Source: Bacillota bacterium (GTDB taxonomy: Bacteria; Bacillota_E; JAJZYS01; JAJYTV01). Taken from it: DNA of 25,086 nt. The notes beneath the pieces were generated by a model. It was not told where the DNA came from. It did not search any database and was given only the letters and a program-made list of their open reading frames with translations. Where the stretch lies: NCBI GenBank assembly GCA_021845645.1, contig JAJZVM010000053.1, forward strand, positions 1 to 25,086. The letters run 5' to 3'. The translations under genes were made by a program, and so were the position numbers. Positions 6,742 through 14,589 of the stretch are shown here, piece by piece. Within the stretch, counting starts at the first letter, position 1. The number at the start of each line of letters is the position of its first letter.

Positions 6742-6778
6742 GGCGCGCGGCTCTCGTGCCGCGCGCCTTTCGCTTTTT
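6742..6778 (+). terminator. Intrinsic terminator after the enoyl-CoA hydratase gene
   Basis: A perfect 10-bp GC stem, GGCGCGCGGC with GCCGCGCGCC around a TCTCGT loop, is followed by TTTCGCTTTTT. It begins 13 bases after the stop codon. Confidence 0.93.
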
Positions 6779-6855
6779 CCGCGCGCCCCGCAATCTCTTG
6801 TCGACCCCTTCCTTTTCCCGAGGGTCTGCGGGGAACGTCCCACCCGAGAATCCGG

Positions 6856-6883
6856 TTGACACCGGCAGGCTTCACACTATAGT
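6856..6883 (+). promoter_or_regulatory. Sigma-A-type promoter of the importer operon
   Basis: Perfect -35 TTGACA (6856-6861), 16-base spacer, then -10 TATAGT (6878-6883). The start of transcription is expected near 6890, inside or at the edge of the palindrome at 6890-6910. The leader before the TTG start would be about 50 bases. Confidence 0.85.
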
Positions 6884-6889
6884 GGTATA

Positions 6890-6910
6890 TGACACATGAC
6901 TCATGCGTCA
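6890..6910 (+). promoter_or_regulatory. 21-bp palindromic operator, likely for the TetR regulator
   Basis: TGACACATGA and TCATGCGTCA flank a central C; nine of ten base pairs are symmetric. It starts seven bases after the -10 element, so a bound protein would block the polymerase. The operon contains one TetR-family gene, which is the natural candidate. I saw no second copy elsewhere in the window. Confidence 0.75.
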
Positions 6911-6938
6911 GTTTCCTGAATCGAGAGGAGGGTCCAGT

Positions 6939-8165
6939 TTGCGCGCTTCGCGTCTCCTCAAGCCTACCGTCCCGGTCGTCATGGCGGGCCTGCTGACCAG
7001 CACGTTCGGATCCGCGCTGGCCGTGCCGGCGCAAGCCGCGGCACCCATCAACATCGGCGTCGTGACCTCGATCTCGGGACCCCTGGCCGACTACGGCCAG
7101 CAGGAACTGCGCGGGCTCAAGCTGGGCATCGCCTACGCTACACACGGCACATGGAAGGTTGACGGCCGCAAGATCAACCTGATCGTGCGAGACGACACCG
7201 GCAATCCCGCTACCGCAGCCCAGGCGATGCGCGGACTCATCCTGCAAAACCACGTCGCGATGGTCCAGGGCCCGGCCGACAGCGCCGTGGCTATCCCCAT
7301 GGAGCAGCTGGCCGGCCAGTACAAGGTGCCGCTCGTGATCGACCCCGCGGCGGACGACGACCTGACCACGACCTACCTGAACCCGTACGTCTTCCGCACC
7401 GCCGTCAACACCTACATGTACGCCAAGTCGTACGCGGAGTACCTGAACACGCACGGTGGCGCCCATGGTGTGACGTTCTACCAGTTCGCCCCCAACTACG
7501 TCTTCGGCACATCCAGCGTCAAGGACTGGAAGGCCGCGCTGTCATCGGCCGGCGCCACCAACAAGGGCGTAACCTACGCCCCCATCACCACGACCGACTT
7601 CACGAGCTACATCGACCACATCCTCAGCATGAAGCCCTTGCCGAAGGTGCTCGTCGTTACCTGGGCGGGTGTCGGGGCCTTGACGCTGTTCCAGCAGATG
7701 GCCCAGGCCGGGCTGTACGGCAAGATGAACGTTATCGGCGCCATTGGCGGCTACAACGGACTCAAGGCGCTCGGCAAGACAGACGACGGCTACATCGGTG
7801 TGACCGACTACTACTACACGATCCCGCACAACGCGGCCAACACCTACCTCACGCGGCAGTACGAGCAACTGTACAACAACCCTCCCGATCTGTTCGCGGG
7901 CACGTCGTTCGCAGCGGGCCAGGCGATCGTGCAGGCACTCGCCAAGGCCAAGGGCACCAACGCCCAGGCCCTGACGCGCGCGCTCTCGGGCATGACGATC
8001 CTCGGTCCGAAGGGACCCATCTACATCCGGCCCAAGGACCACCAGGCCATCCAGCCGATGTACGTCGTCAAGCTGGTCTGGAACGCGGGCGTGGGTTACT
8101 CGGTCCCGACTGCGATCATGACCGTCTCGGCGCAGGAGAGCGCTCCGCCGCTGCCCAAGCGATGA
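6939..8165 (+). CDS. ABC importer substrate-binding protein, branched-chain amino acid/acid type
   Basis: Extracytoplasmic receptor that delivers ligand to the LivH/LivM-type permeases encoded downstream. TTG 6939 is chosen because GGAGGG lies 6 bases upstream; the ATG at 6903 is inside the operator and lacks an SD. The product has 408 residues: a secretion signal (RLLKPTVPVVMAGLLTSTFG, ending near VPAQAAA), then a type 1 periplasmic-binding fold beginning INIGVVTSISGPLADYGQQE and continuing with the typical VPLVIDPAA and YVFRTAVNTYMYAKSYAEYL blocks. There is no Cys after the signal and hence no lipobox, which is odd for a Gram-positive receptor. The ligand cannot be read from the sequence. 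The neighbouring acyl-CoA ligase and hydratase suggest a carboxylic acid rather than an amino acid. The stop overlaps the next start (ATGA). Confidence 0.9.
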   Translation: MRASRLLKPTVPVVMAGLLTSTFGSALAVPAQAAAPINIGVVTSISGPLADYGQQELRGLKLGIAYATHGTWKVDGRKINLIVRDDTGNPATAAQAMRGLILQNHVAMVQGPADSAVAIPMEQLAGQYKVPLVIDPAADDDLTTTYLNPYVFRTAVNTYMYAKSYAEYLNTHGGAHGVTFYQFAPNYVFGTSSVKDWKAALSSAGATNKGVTYAPITTTDFTSYIDHILSMKPLPKVLVVTWAGVGALTLFQQMAQAGLYGKMNVIGAIGGYNGLKALGKTDDGYIGVTDYYYTIPHNAANTYLTRQYEQLYNNPPDLFAGTSFAAGQAIVQALAKAKGTNAQALTRALSGMTILGPKGPIYIRPKDHQAIQPMYVVKLVWNAGVGYSVPTAIMTVSAQESAPPLPKR

Positions 8166-8872
8166 GCGCGCAGCCGGTGCTGGAGGCAAGGGGCCTGTCA
8201 CGCCACTTCCATGGTGTGATCGCCGTCGACGCGGTGGACCTGCGACTCGAGCAGGGCACCGTCCACGGCCTGATCGGCCCGAACGGCGCCGGCAAGACAA
8301 CCCTGTTCAACCTTCTGACAGGACTCGTCCGCCCCACCCGCGGACGCGTCCTGCTGGAAGGGCGCGACATCACCGCCTGGAGCCCCGACAGACGTGCCAG
8401 ATCGGGGCTCGGCCGCGTCTTCCAGCGCACACAGCTCTTCGCGACGCTGCCTGTGCGCGAGCACCTGAGGCTTGTGGATCCGCGCACTGGCGGGCAGGCC
8501 TGGATCGAGCCGTTCGGCCTCGGCCCATGGCTGGACCGCCTGCCCGCGACCCTGCCGCACGGTGTCGCCCGCAAGGTGGAACTGGCGAGTGCCCTCGCTG
8601 CCTCCGGGCAGGTCCTGCTCCTCGACGAGCCGGCCGCGGGTCTGACAGAAGAGGAGCGTCAGGACCTGGGCAGGCTGCTCAGGCTGGCCCTGACGCAGGG
8701 ACGAACGCTTCTCGTCGTAGAACATGACCTTGAGTGGGTCGTGGACCTGGCCGACAGGCTGACCGTTCTCGACTTCGGCAAGGTGATCGCACAGGGGCCG
8801 CCGCGCGAGGTGGCGGCCTCTCCCGCAGTTCGTCTTGCCTACCTTGGCGAGGAGGAGGCCGAACAGGCGTGA
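8162..8872 (+). CDS. ABC importer ATP-binding protein, LivG type
   Basis: One of two cytoplasmic ATPases that power the importer. It has 236 residues. Walker A is GPNGAGKTT (about residues 40-48), the Q-loop is GRVFQRTQLF, Walker B is VLLLDEPAAGL, and the switch His is in LVVEHDLEWV. The signature motif, normally LSYGEQRR or similar, is LPHGVARKVEL, so Ser is Pro and the acidic or Gln residue is lost. Such asymmetry is known in ABC dimers where only one site is fully catalytic; the partner encoded next has a proper LSGGE. Starts within the stop of the receptor gene and ends in the start of the next gene (GTGA), so the operon is tightly coupled. Confidence 0.93.
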   Translation: MSAQPVLEARGLSRHFHGVIAVDAVDLRLEQGTVHGLIGPNGAGKTTLFNLLTGLVRPTRGRVLLEGRDITAWSPDRRARSGLGRVFQRTQLFATLPVREHLRLVDPRTGGQAWIEPFGLGPWLDRLPATLPHGVARKVELASALAASGQVLLLDEPAAGLTEEERQDLGRLLRLALTQGRTLLVVEHDLEWVVDLADRLTVLDFGKVIAQGPPREVAASPAVRLAYLGEEEAEQA

Positions 8873-9567
8873 CACTCCAGCTCTCAGCCCTGCAGGCCAG
8901 CCTCCAGGGAGCGCCTGTGCTGCACGCGGTGGATCTCGATGTGAAGCCCGGCCAGGTGCTCGCCCTTCTGGGACGCAACGGCGCGGGCAAGACGACTACC
9001 TTGCGGACGATCATGGGTCTTACGCAGCAGACGGGTGGCCACGTGCGCCTCGACGGACGCGACCTTGGCGGGGCGCCAACCTGGCAGAGGGCGCGCATCG
9101 GCATCTACTTCGTACCGGAGGACGGCGGCGTGTTCCAGGAGTTGAGCGTCCTCGAGAACCTCCGCCTCGCCGGTCGTGGCCAACCCGAACAGGTGCTCGG
9201 GGCGTTCCCGGAGCTGAAAGCCCTTTGGCACAGGCGCGCCGCCCTGCTGTCGGGTGGTGAGCGGAAGATCCTGGCCTTGGCCCGCGCCGCACTGTCCGGC
9301 AGCCGCTGGCTTCTGATCGACGAACCGTCGCTCGGCCTCGCCCCCGCTGTCCTCCGCCGGCTTGGCCAGGCGATCGCGGCCCTGCGCGCCGAGGCGGGGG
9401 TGCTGCTCGTGGAGCAGAACCTGCGTTTCGCTCAGAGTGTCGCGGACGACTACGTGCTGATGCAGCGCGGCAGCACCGTGGACCAGGGACCGATCGAGGC
9501 CCTGCGCGAGAGCCCGTTCTTCGCGCAGGCCATGAGTTTCGGCAGCGGGGAGGGAGACAGCGCATGA
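8869..9567 (+). CDS. ABC importer ATP-binding protein, LivF type
   Basis: Second cytoplasmic ATPase of the importer. From GTG 8869, which overlaps the previous stop, it has 232 residues, the usual LivF length; the frame is open further upstream, but that part overlaps livG and has no family match. Walker A is GRNGAGKTTT, the Q-loop region is IYFVPEDGGVFQELSV, the signature is LLSGGERKILALARA, Walker B is WLLIDEPSLGLAP, and the last block is GVLLVEQN, with Gln in place of the switch His as is normal for LivF. It ends in an ATGA overlap with the permease gene. Assignment is firm. Confidence 0.94.
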   Translation: MTLQLSALQASLQGAPVLHAVDLDVKPGQVLALLGRNGAGKTTTLRTIMGLTQQTGGHVRLDGRDLGGAPTWQRARIGIYFVPEDGGVFQELSVLENLRLAGRGQPEQVLGAFPELKALWHRRAALLSGGERKILALARAALSGSRWLLIDEPSLGLAPAVLRRLGQAIAALRAEAGVLLVEQNLRFAQSVADDYVLMQRGSTVDQGPIEALRESPFFAQAMSFGSGEGDSA

Positions 9568-10439
9568 TCGCAAACGTCGTGCTCGCCGGCATCTCCCTCG
9601 CAGCCTTCTACTTCGTGCTATCTGCCGGCCTCTCGCTCGTGTTCGGCATCATGGGCGTGCTCAACTTCGCGAGCGCCGGCTATTTTCTCGTCGGGCTCTA
9701 CGCCGCGTGGTACATGCTCGGGCACGGCAGCGGCTTCCTCGTGGCGGCCCTTGCAGCCGGCCTGATCTCCGGGGTCACCGCGCTGATCGTCGAGTTCGTC
9801 ATGCTGCGCCCGCTCTACCGCAATCCCGGTGGGCAGCTGCTCACCACCCTCGGCGTCATGCTGATCCTCACAGAAGCCGTGAACTGGGTGTTCGGCCCGC
9901 AGATCCAGCAGGAGCCCATGCAGGGCCTCCTGGCGTCCACGTTGCCCGTAGGGGGACTCCCGTTTCCCGTCTACCGCCTGCTCTTGATCGCGTCGGGCCT
10001 CGTGATCTACCTGCTACTCGTCGCCCTCCTGCGCGGCACTTCGCTCGGACTCAAGGTGCGGGCAGGCGTGGAGAGCCAGACGCTCGCGGAGCTTTCCGGC
10101 ATCCGCGTCCTGCCCCTGAGGAGCCTGGTGTATGCCCTCGGCGGCATCCTGGCCGGTTTCGCCGGGGCCCTCTACGGACCGTTCGGCGGCGTCTATCCCG
10201 GCGCAGGCACGGACACGCTGCTGCTCACCTTCATCGTCGTTGTCATCGGCGGACTCGGGTCCGTGGGAGGCACACTCGTCGCGAGCCTGATCATCGGTCT
10301 GGCGGAGGCGCTCGTAGGCTTCTACGCACCCAATCTCGCGCTCACAGTCAACGTCCTCGCCATGATCATCGTGCTGATCCTGAGACCGCAGGGCCTGCTC
10401 GGCCGTGCGCCGGGAAGGCGGGATACCCATGCCGCGTAA
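9564..10439 (+). CDS. ABC importer permease, LivH type
   Basis: Integral membrane subunit that forms half of the translocation channel. It has 291 residues and about eight hydrophobic segments. Recognisable blocks are AGLSLVFGIMGVLNFASAGYF near the N-terminus, LRGTSLGLKVRAGVESQTLA (the cytoplasmic coupling region that contacts the ATPase), and FIVVVIGGLGSVGGTLVASL towards the C-terminus. The ATG overlaps the stop of the preceding ATPase gene (ATGA). The C-terminus ends in a short basic tail. Confidence 0.94.
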   Translation: MIANVVLAGISLAAFYFVLSAGLSLVFGIMGVLNFASAGYFLVGLYAAWYMLGHGSGFLVAALAAGLISGVTALIVEFVMLRPLYRNPGGQLLTTLGVMLILTEAVNWVFGPQIQQEPMQGLLASTLPVGGLPFPVYRLLLIASGLVIYLLLVALLRGTSLGLKVRAGVESQTLAELSGIRVLPLRSLVYALGGILAGFAGALYGPFGGVYPGAGTDTLLLTFIVVVIGGLGSVGGTLVASLIIGLAEALVGFYAPNLALTVNVLAMIIVLILRPQGLLGRAPGRRDTHAA

Positions 10440-11427
10440 CCGCCTTTGGCTGCCGCCGCTGGCGCTGCTTGCCATCCTCTATGTCGTCTGGCCGTGGCTC
10501 GGCGGCAGCCCCTTCCTTGTCAACCTCATCACAGGCGGAGTGATCTGGGGGATCTTCGCCGTCTCGTACGACCTCGTCCTCGGCTGGACCGGAGAGATCT
10601 CGTTCGGCCACGCGCTCTGGTTCGGCGCGGGCATCTACGGCGTCGCGCTGCTTGTCCAGGCGACCCACATCGACACGATGCTGGCCATCCTGATCGTGGC
10701 CGCGATCACCGCGCCGCTCTCGTTTCTGGTGCACATCATCAGCCTGCGCCTGCGCGGCGCCTACTTCGCGATGATCACGTTCGCCATCGCCGAGTTCGCC
10801 TATCTGCTCGTACAGAACGCCACCGCCCTGACGGGCGGCACGAACGGTCTCACCGGCATCATGCTGAGTCCGTACTTCCTGGATCCAAACTTCCTCTACG
10901 CCATCCCGGCCGCTCTTCTGCTGATCTTCGTCCTGGGGCTGCGGGCCATCGGCCGAAGCCGCTCGGGCCGTATCGTGCACGCGGTTCGCGACAACCCGAC
11001 GCGCGCCGCCCTCTTCGGCCACAACGAAGTGCTGGTCAAGGGCATCACACTCTCCGCGTCATCCGCGCTCGCGGCCATAGCGGGTGGCCTCTACCTCGCC
11101 TACCAGGGCATGGCCTTCCCCGACGCGATGAGTTCCAACACTGGCTTCATGGTGCTGCTGATGGTGGTGATCGGCGGCGCCGACTCGATCTGGGGACCCG
11201 CTGTAGCAGGGATCGGGCTCTACCTGCTCGAGAACTCGCTTACGTCCACAACGGCCCATTGGAGCCTGTGGCTCGGGGTCGTATACGTCCTCGTCGTCCG
11301 GTTCCTGCCCAACGGTCTCGGCGGACTCGGCCCGCGGCGCCTCTGGGCGCCGCGCGGTCAGACCGCCATACTGCATGAAGGAGCCGGTCAAAGCCGGACA
11401 AAAGTGAGGGAGTCCAACCTTGAGTAA
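10429..11427 (+). CDS. ABC importer permease, LivM type
   Basis: Second membrane subunit of the channel. ATG 10429 is preferred over GTG 10405 because it follows a GGAAGGCGGG stretch and gives a typical N-terminus; the product has 332 residues. Family blocks are YDLVLGWTGEISFGHALWFG, LRLRGAYFAMITFAIAEFA, the coupling segment GRSRSGRIVHAVRDNPTRAA, and MVVIGGADSIWGPAVAG. The gene overlaps the previous one by 11 bp and the TetR gene by 8 bp, so regulator and transporter share one message. Confidence 0.94.
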   Translation: MPRNRLWLPPLALLAILYVVWPWLGGSPFLVNLITGGVIWGIFAVSYDLVLGWTGEISFGHALWFGAGIYGVALLVQATHIDTMLAILIVAAITAPLSFLVHIISLRLRGAYFAMITFAIAEFAYLLVQNATALTGGTNGLTGIMLSPYFLDPNFLYAIPAALLLIFVLGLRAIGRSRSGRIVHAVRDNPTRAALFGHNEVLVKGITLSASSALAAIAGGLYLAYQGMAFPDAMSSNTGFMVLLMVVIGGADSIWGPAVAGIGLYLLENSLTSTTAHWSLWLGVVYVLVVRFLPNGLGGLGPRRLWAPRGQTAILHEGAGQSRTKVRESNLE

Positions 11428-12049
11428 GGAAATGCGCGCCCGTCCCATGCCACTGACCGATCGCGGCCGCGAGACGCGGCAGCGCCTCCTGGACGCCGCG
11501 GAGTCCATTTTCGGCAGTATGGGCTTCCATGAGGCGTCCGTGACGCAGATCGTCGCGGCGGCCGGAGTCGGCCAGGGCACATTTTACCTGTATTTCGGCC
11601 AGAAGAAGGACATCTTCGTTGCCCTCGTCGACCACCTCGCCCACTCCCTGCGCCGCAGCCTCAACCGCGCTATCGCGGACAAGGGGACGCGCGAGGACGT
11701 GGAGTGGGCCGGCTTCAGGGCCTTCTTCGCCTTCGTCGCGCAGCACCCGATGCTCTACCGCATCGTGCGTCAGGCCGAGTTCGTCGACGAGGAGGCGTTC
11801 AGGGCCTACTACCGGACGTTAGCCCGCGGCTACCGGCGCGGCCTCGAGAAGGCCATGGCGGATGGCGAGTTCCGGGATCTGGACGCGGAGGCCTTGAGCT
11901 ATGCCCTGATGGGCATAGCGGACTTCGTCGGCATGCGCTATGTGCTGTGGCAGGACCCCGGCACGGTGCCGGATGAGGTGGTGGAAGCCCTGATGCGCTT
12001 CATCCTCGGCGGACTGCGCACCGCAGACGGGAAAGGCACGCGCCCATGA
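11420..12049 (+). CDS. TetR/AcrR-family transcriptional regulator
   Basis: DNA-binding repressor released by a small ligand, often an acyl-CoA in operons of this kind. It has 209 residues. The N-terminal helix-turn-helix is clear: TRQRLLDAAESIFGSMGFHE, then ASVTQIVAAAGVGQGTFYLY and FGQKKDIFVALVDHLA. The ligand domain includes HPMLYRIVRQAEFVDEEAF and a C-terminal LMRFILGGL. TTG 11420 follows GAGGGAG at 8 bases. It is the sixth gene of the operon whose promoter carries a 21-bp palindrome at 6890-6910, so autoregulation is likely. The inducer is unknown; a CoA ester of the imported acid is a reasonable guess. Confidence 0.94.
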   Translation: MSKEMRARPMPLTDRGRETRQRLLDAAESIFGSMGFHEASVTQIVAAAGVGQGTFYLYFGQKKDIFVALVDHLAHSLRRSLNRAIADKGTREDVEWAGFRAFFAFVAQHPMLYRIVRQAEFVDEEAFRAYYRTLARGYRRGLEKAMADGEFRDLDAEALSYALMGIADFVGMRYVLWQDPGTVPDEVVEALMRFILGGLRTADGKGTRP

Positions 12050-13047
12050 CATCCGAGGCCGGGCTCGTCGCCGTAGCCAGCTACTTGCCGCAAGGGCGCA
12101 TGAATGCCGCCGAGATCGCCCTCGCTACGGGCCTGCCCGAGCAGGTGGTGCGGGAGAAGCTCGGCATCGTGCGCAAGGTGCAACCGGGGAATGAGGACGG
12201 CCCGCACCGCATGGCGGTGCTTGCGGCACAGCGGCTGATCAGGGAGCAGCAGCTCGATCCAATGCAGATCGATGTCATCATCTCGATCACCGAGGAGTAC
12301 AAGGAGTACCCCGTCTGGACGACCGGCATCGCCCTGCAGGAGGAGATCGGCGCGAGGCGCGCCTGGGCGTTCGATGTGGCTCAGCGCTGCGGGACTGGCG
12401 TACTCGCCCTCAAGCTGGCGCAGAGCCTGATCAGGTCCGATCCGGACGTGAACACGGTGCTGATTGCGGGCGGCTATCGCAATGTGGACCTCATCGACTA
12501 CAAGAACCCGCGCGTGCGCTTCATGTACAACCTAGCGGCCGGCGGGGGCGCAGCGCTGGTGCGGCGGGGCGGACCAAACCCTCTGCTCGGCATGGCGATC
12601 CGCACCGACGGAAGCTTCAGCCGGGACGTCATCGCCCCTCGCGGCGGCGCGGGCTCGCCGCTCGGCGACTGGCCCGTGCCCTATCTTGAGGTGCCGGACC
12701 CTGCCGGCATGAAACAGCGCCTCGAGGAGCGGTCGATGAAGAACTTCCTCGCCGTCGTGGACGAGGCGTTGGGCCGCAGCGGCATGACGCGGCAGGACAT
12801 CGGCTACCTCGCGATCCTGCACATGAAGCGCAGCGCCCACCTCGGCGTCCTGCGGGAGCTCGGGCTGCGCGAGGACCAGTCGGTCTATCTCGAAGAATAC
12901 GGGCATATCGGACAGATCGACCAGATCCTCTCGACCGAACTGGCCATGCGCCAAGGCTTGCTCGCGGACGGCAAGGCGCTCGTCTGGGTCTCGGCCGGCA
13001 TCGGCTACGCCTGGGATGCGGCAGTGATCCGCTGGGAGCGGGCCTGA
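12046..13047 (+). CDS. KAS III-like thiolase-superfamily enzyme with altered triad
   Basis: Related to 3-oxoacyl-ACP synthase III, which condenses acyl-CoA with malonyl-ACP. It has 333 residues, normal length. The nucleophile Cys is in FDVAQRCGTGVLALKLAQ (about residue 111). The His is in LAILHMKRSAHLGVL, which aligns with VPHQAN of FabH. The third catalytic residue, Asn in RHGNTSAAS of FabH, is His here (EYGHIGQID). Loss of this Asn is known in KAS III relatives that transfer acyl groups instead of performing decarboxylative condensation, so the reaction is open. The start overlaps the TetR stop (ATGA), and the ligase gene follows after 21 bp, placing it in a catabolic rather than biosynthetic setting. 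A housekeeping FabH is unlikely. Confidence 0.85.
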   Translation: MTSEAGLVAVASYLPQGRMNAAEIALATGLPEQVVREKLGIVRKVQPGNEDGPHRMAVLAAQRLIREQQLDPMQIDVIISITEEYKEYPVWTTGIALQEEIGARRAWAFDVAQRCGTGVLALKLAQSLIRSDPDVNTVLIAGGYRNVDLIDYKNPRVRFMYNLAAGGGAALVRRGGPNPLLGMAIRTDGSFSRDVIAPRGGAGSPLGDWPVPYLEVPDPAGMKQRLEERSMKNFLAVVDEALGRSGMTRQDIGYLAILHMKRSAHLGVLRELGLREDQSVYLEEYGHIGQIDQILSTELAMRQGLLADGKALVWVSAGIGYAWDAAVIRWERA

Positions 13048-13068
13048 CCATCGAAGGGGGTGCGGCGT

Positions 13069-14589
13069 TTGAACTGCGACTGGGCCTCGGCCCGCGCTCG
13101 CCTCAGTCCAGACAGGACGGCGATCTTCGATCTGGACCGCGGCGCGGCTTACAGCTACCGTGCCATGCGGGACCGGGTGGCGCGTCTCAGGGGTCTCGTC
13201 GCAGGCCTCGGCGTCGGGCGCGGCGACCGCATCGCCATCCTGGCGAAGAACGGCATTGCGCATGTCGACCTTTTCCTGCTGGCAGGCTACGCGGGCGTCA
13301 CACTCGTGCCCCTCAACTGGCGGCTGCCCGCTCAGGAACTCACGCCGCTCGTCGCGGCGGCCCGGACTCGCCTTCTCTTCTACAGTCCGGAGTTCGAGGC
13401 GACGGCAGTGGGGCTGCAGGCGGCGACAGGCCTGCAGGCCTTCGCCCTCGCAGACAGCGGCGAAAGATACGAGTCGCTGCTCGCCCAGGCGCCTGCCCTG
13501 CCCCCTGAGCCAGCGGACGAGACCGATGTCGCCATGCTTCTCTTCACCGGTGGAACGACGGGCATCGCCAAGGGCGTGCGCATCACGCACCGGCAGATCT
13601 TCTGGAACGCCGTGAACACGGTGACAAGCTGGGAGCTTTCCGCGGCGGACTGCGCCCCCGTCTTCACACCCTTCTACCACACGGGGGGCTACCACGTGCT
13701 GCTCTCGCCGCTCTACCACGCCGGCGGCACGAGCCTGATCGCTGAGGCTTTCAGCCCGGCGCTGGCACGGCGTGCCGTGCGTAACTACGGCGTAAGCGTT
13801 TTGTTCCTGATTCCGACCATGTTCCAAAGCCTGATCGACGAAGGGCTCGATCCCGAGGACATGGCGAGCGTGCGCTTCGCCATCTCGGGCGGAGCTGCTT
13901 GCCCCCCTTGGGTAGAGGAGCGCTTCGGTCGCCTCGGAGTGCGCTTCAAGCAGGGCTACGGGCTTACTGAGGTGGGGCCGAACTGCTTCTCGCTCGCCCT
14001 GGACGAAGCGGCCACCCACCCCGGCTGCGTGGGGCTGCCCGTATTCCATCTCGAGCTGCGCATCGTCGGAGACGACGGGCAGGCACTGCCGCCAGGCCAG
14101 CCAGGCGAACTCTGGCTGCGTGGCCCGACGGTAGCCGACGGCTACGAAGGCCGGCCCGACGAAACCAAGGCAGCCTTCGACCAAGAAGGCTTCTGCCACA
14201 CAGGCGACCTTGCGGAACAGGACCCGGACGGGTTCGTGCGCATCGTCGGCCGAAAGAAGGAGATGTTCATCTCCGGCGGCGAGAACATCTACCCGATCGA
14301 GCTGGAGAACGCCCTCTACGCGCACCCGGCGGTGGCCGTCGCCGCCGTCCTCGGCGTGCCGCATGAGCATTGGGGCGAGGTGGGCGTCGCTTGGGTGCAG
14401 TTGCGGGAAGGTGAGGACGCCTCGCCCGAGGAGCTCCTCGGCTTCCTGGCGGGACGCCTCGCGCGCTACAAGTTGCCGAAGCGGCTGCAGATCCTTCCCT
14501 CCCTGCCACTCACGGCCGCTGGCAAGGTGGCCAAGGAGGAGCTCAGACGGCTGTACTTCGCTCGGGCCGGCGCGCAGGAAGGTGCGTGA
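13069..14589 (+). CDS. AMP-forming acyl-CoA synthetase (ligase)
   Basis: Activates a carboxylic acid with ATP to an acyl-adenylate and then to the CoA ester. I choose TTG 13069, 7 bases after AAGGGGG; GTG 13060 is too close to that SD. The product has 506 residues, typical size. Motifs are the P-loop LLFTGGTTGIAKGVRITH (about 164-181), YGLTEVGP, the hinge GRKKEMFISGGENIYPIE, and the C-terminal catalytic Lys in LPLTAAGKVAKEEL. The hinge and Lys fit medium/long-chain or aromatic acid ligases; the exact acid is not readable. With the importer upstream it would trap the imported acid as a CoA ester. It overlaps the hydrolase start (GTGA). Confidence 0.93.
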   Translation: MNCDWASARARLSPDRTAIFDLDRGAAYSYRAMRDRVARLRGLVAGLGVGRGDRIAILAKNGIAHVDLFLLAGYAGVTLVPLNWRLPAQELTPLVAAARTRLLFYSPEFEATAVGLQAATGLQAFALADSGERYESLLAQAPALPPEPADETDVAMLLFTGGTTGIAKGVRITHRQIFWNAVNTVTSWELSAADCAPVFTPFYHTGGYHVLLSPLYHAGGTSLIAEAFSPALARRAVRNYGVSVLFLIPTMFQSLIDEGLDPEDMASVRFAISGGAACPPWVEERFGRLGVRFKQGYGLTEVGPNCFSLALDEAATHPGCVGLPVFHLELRIVGDDGQALPPGQPGELWLRGPTVADGYEGRPDETKAAFDQEGFCHTGDLAEQDPDGFVRIVGRKKEMFISGGENIYPIELENALYAHPAVAVAAVLGVPHEHWGEVGVAWVQLREGEDASPEELLGFLAGRLARYKLPKRLQILPSLPLTAAGKVAKEELRRLYFARAGAQEGA

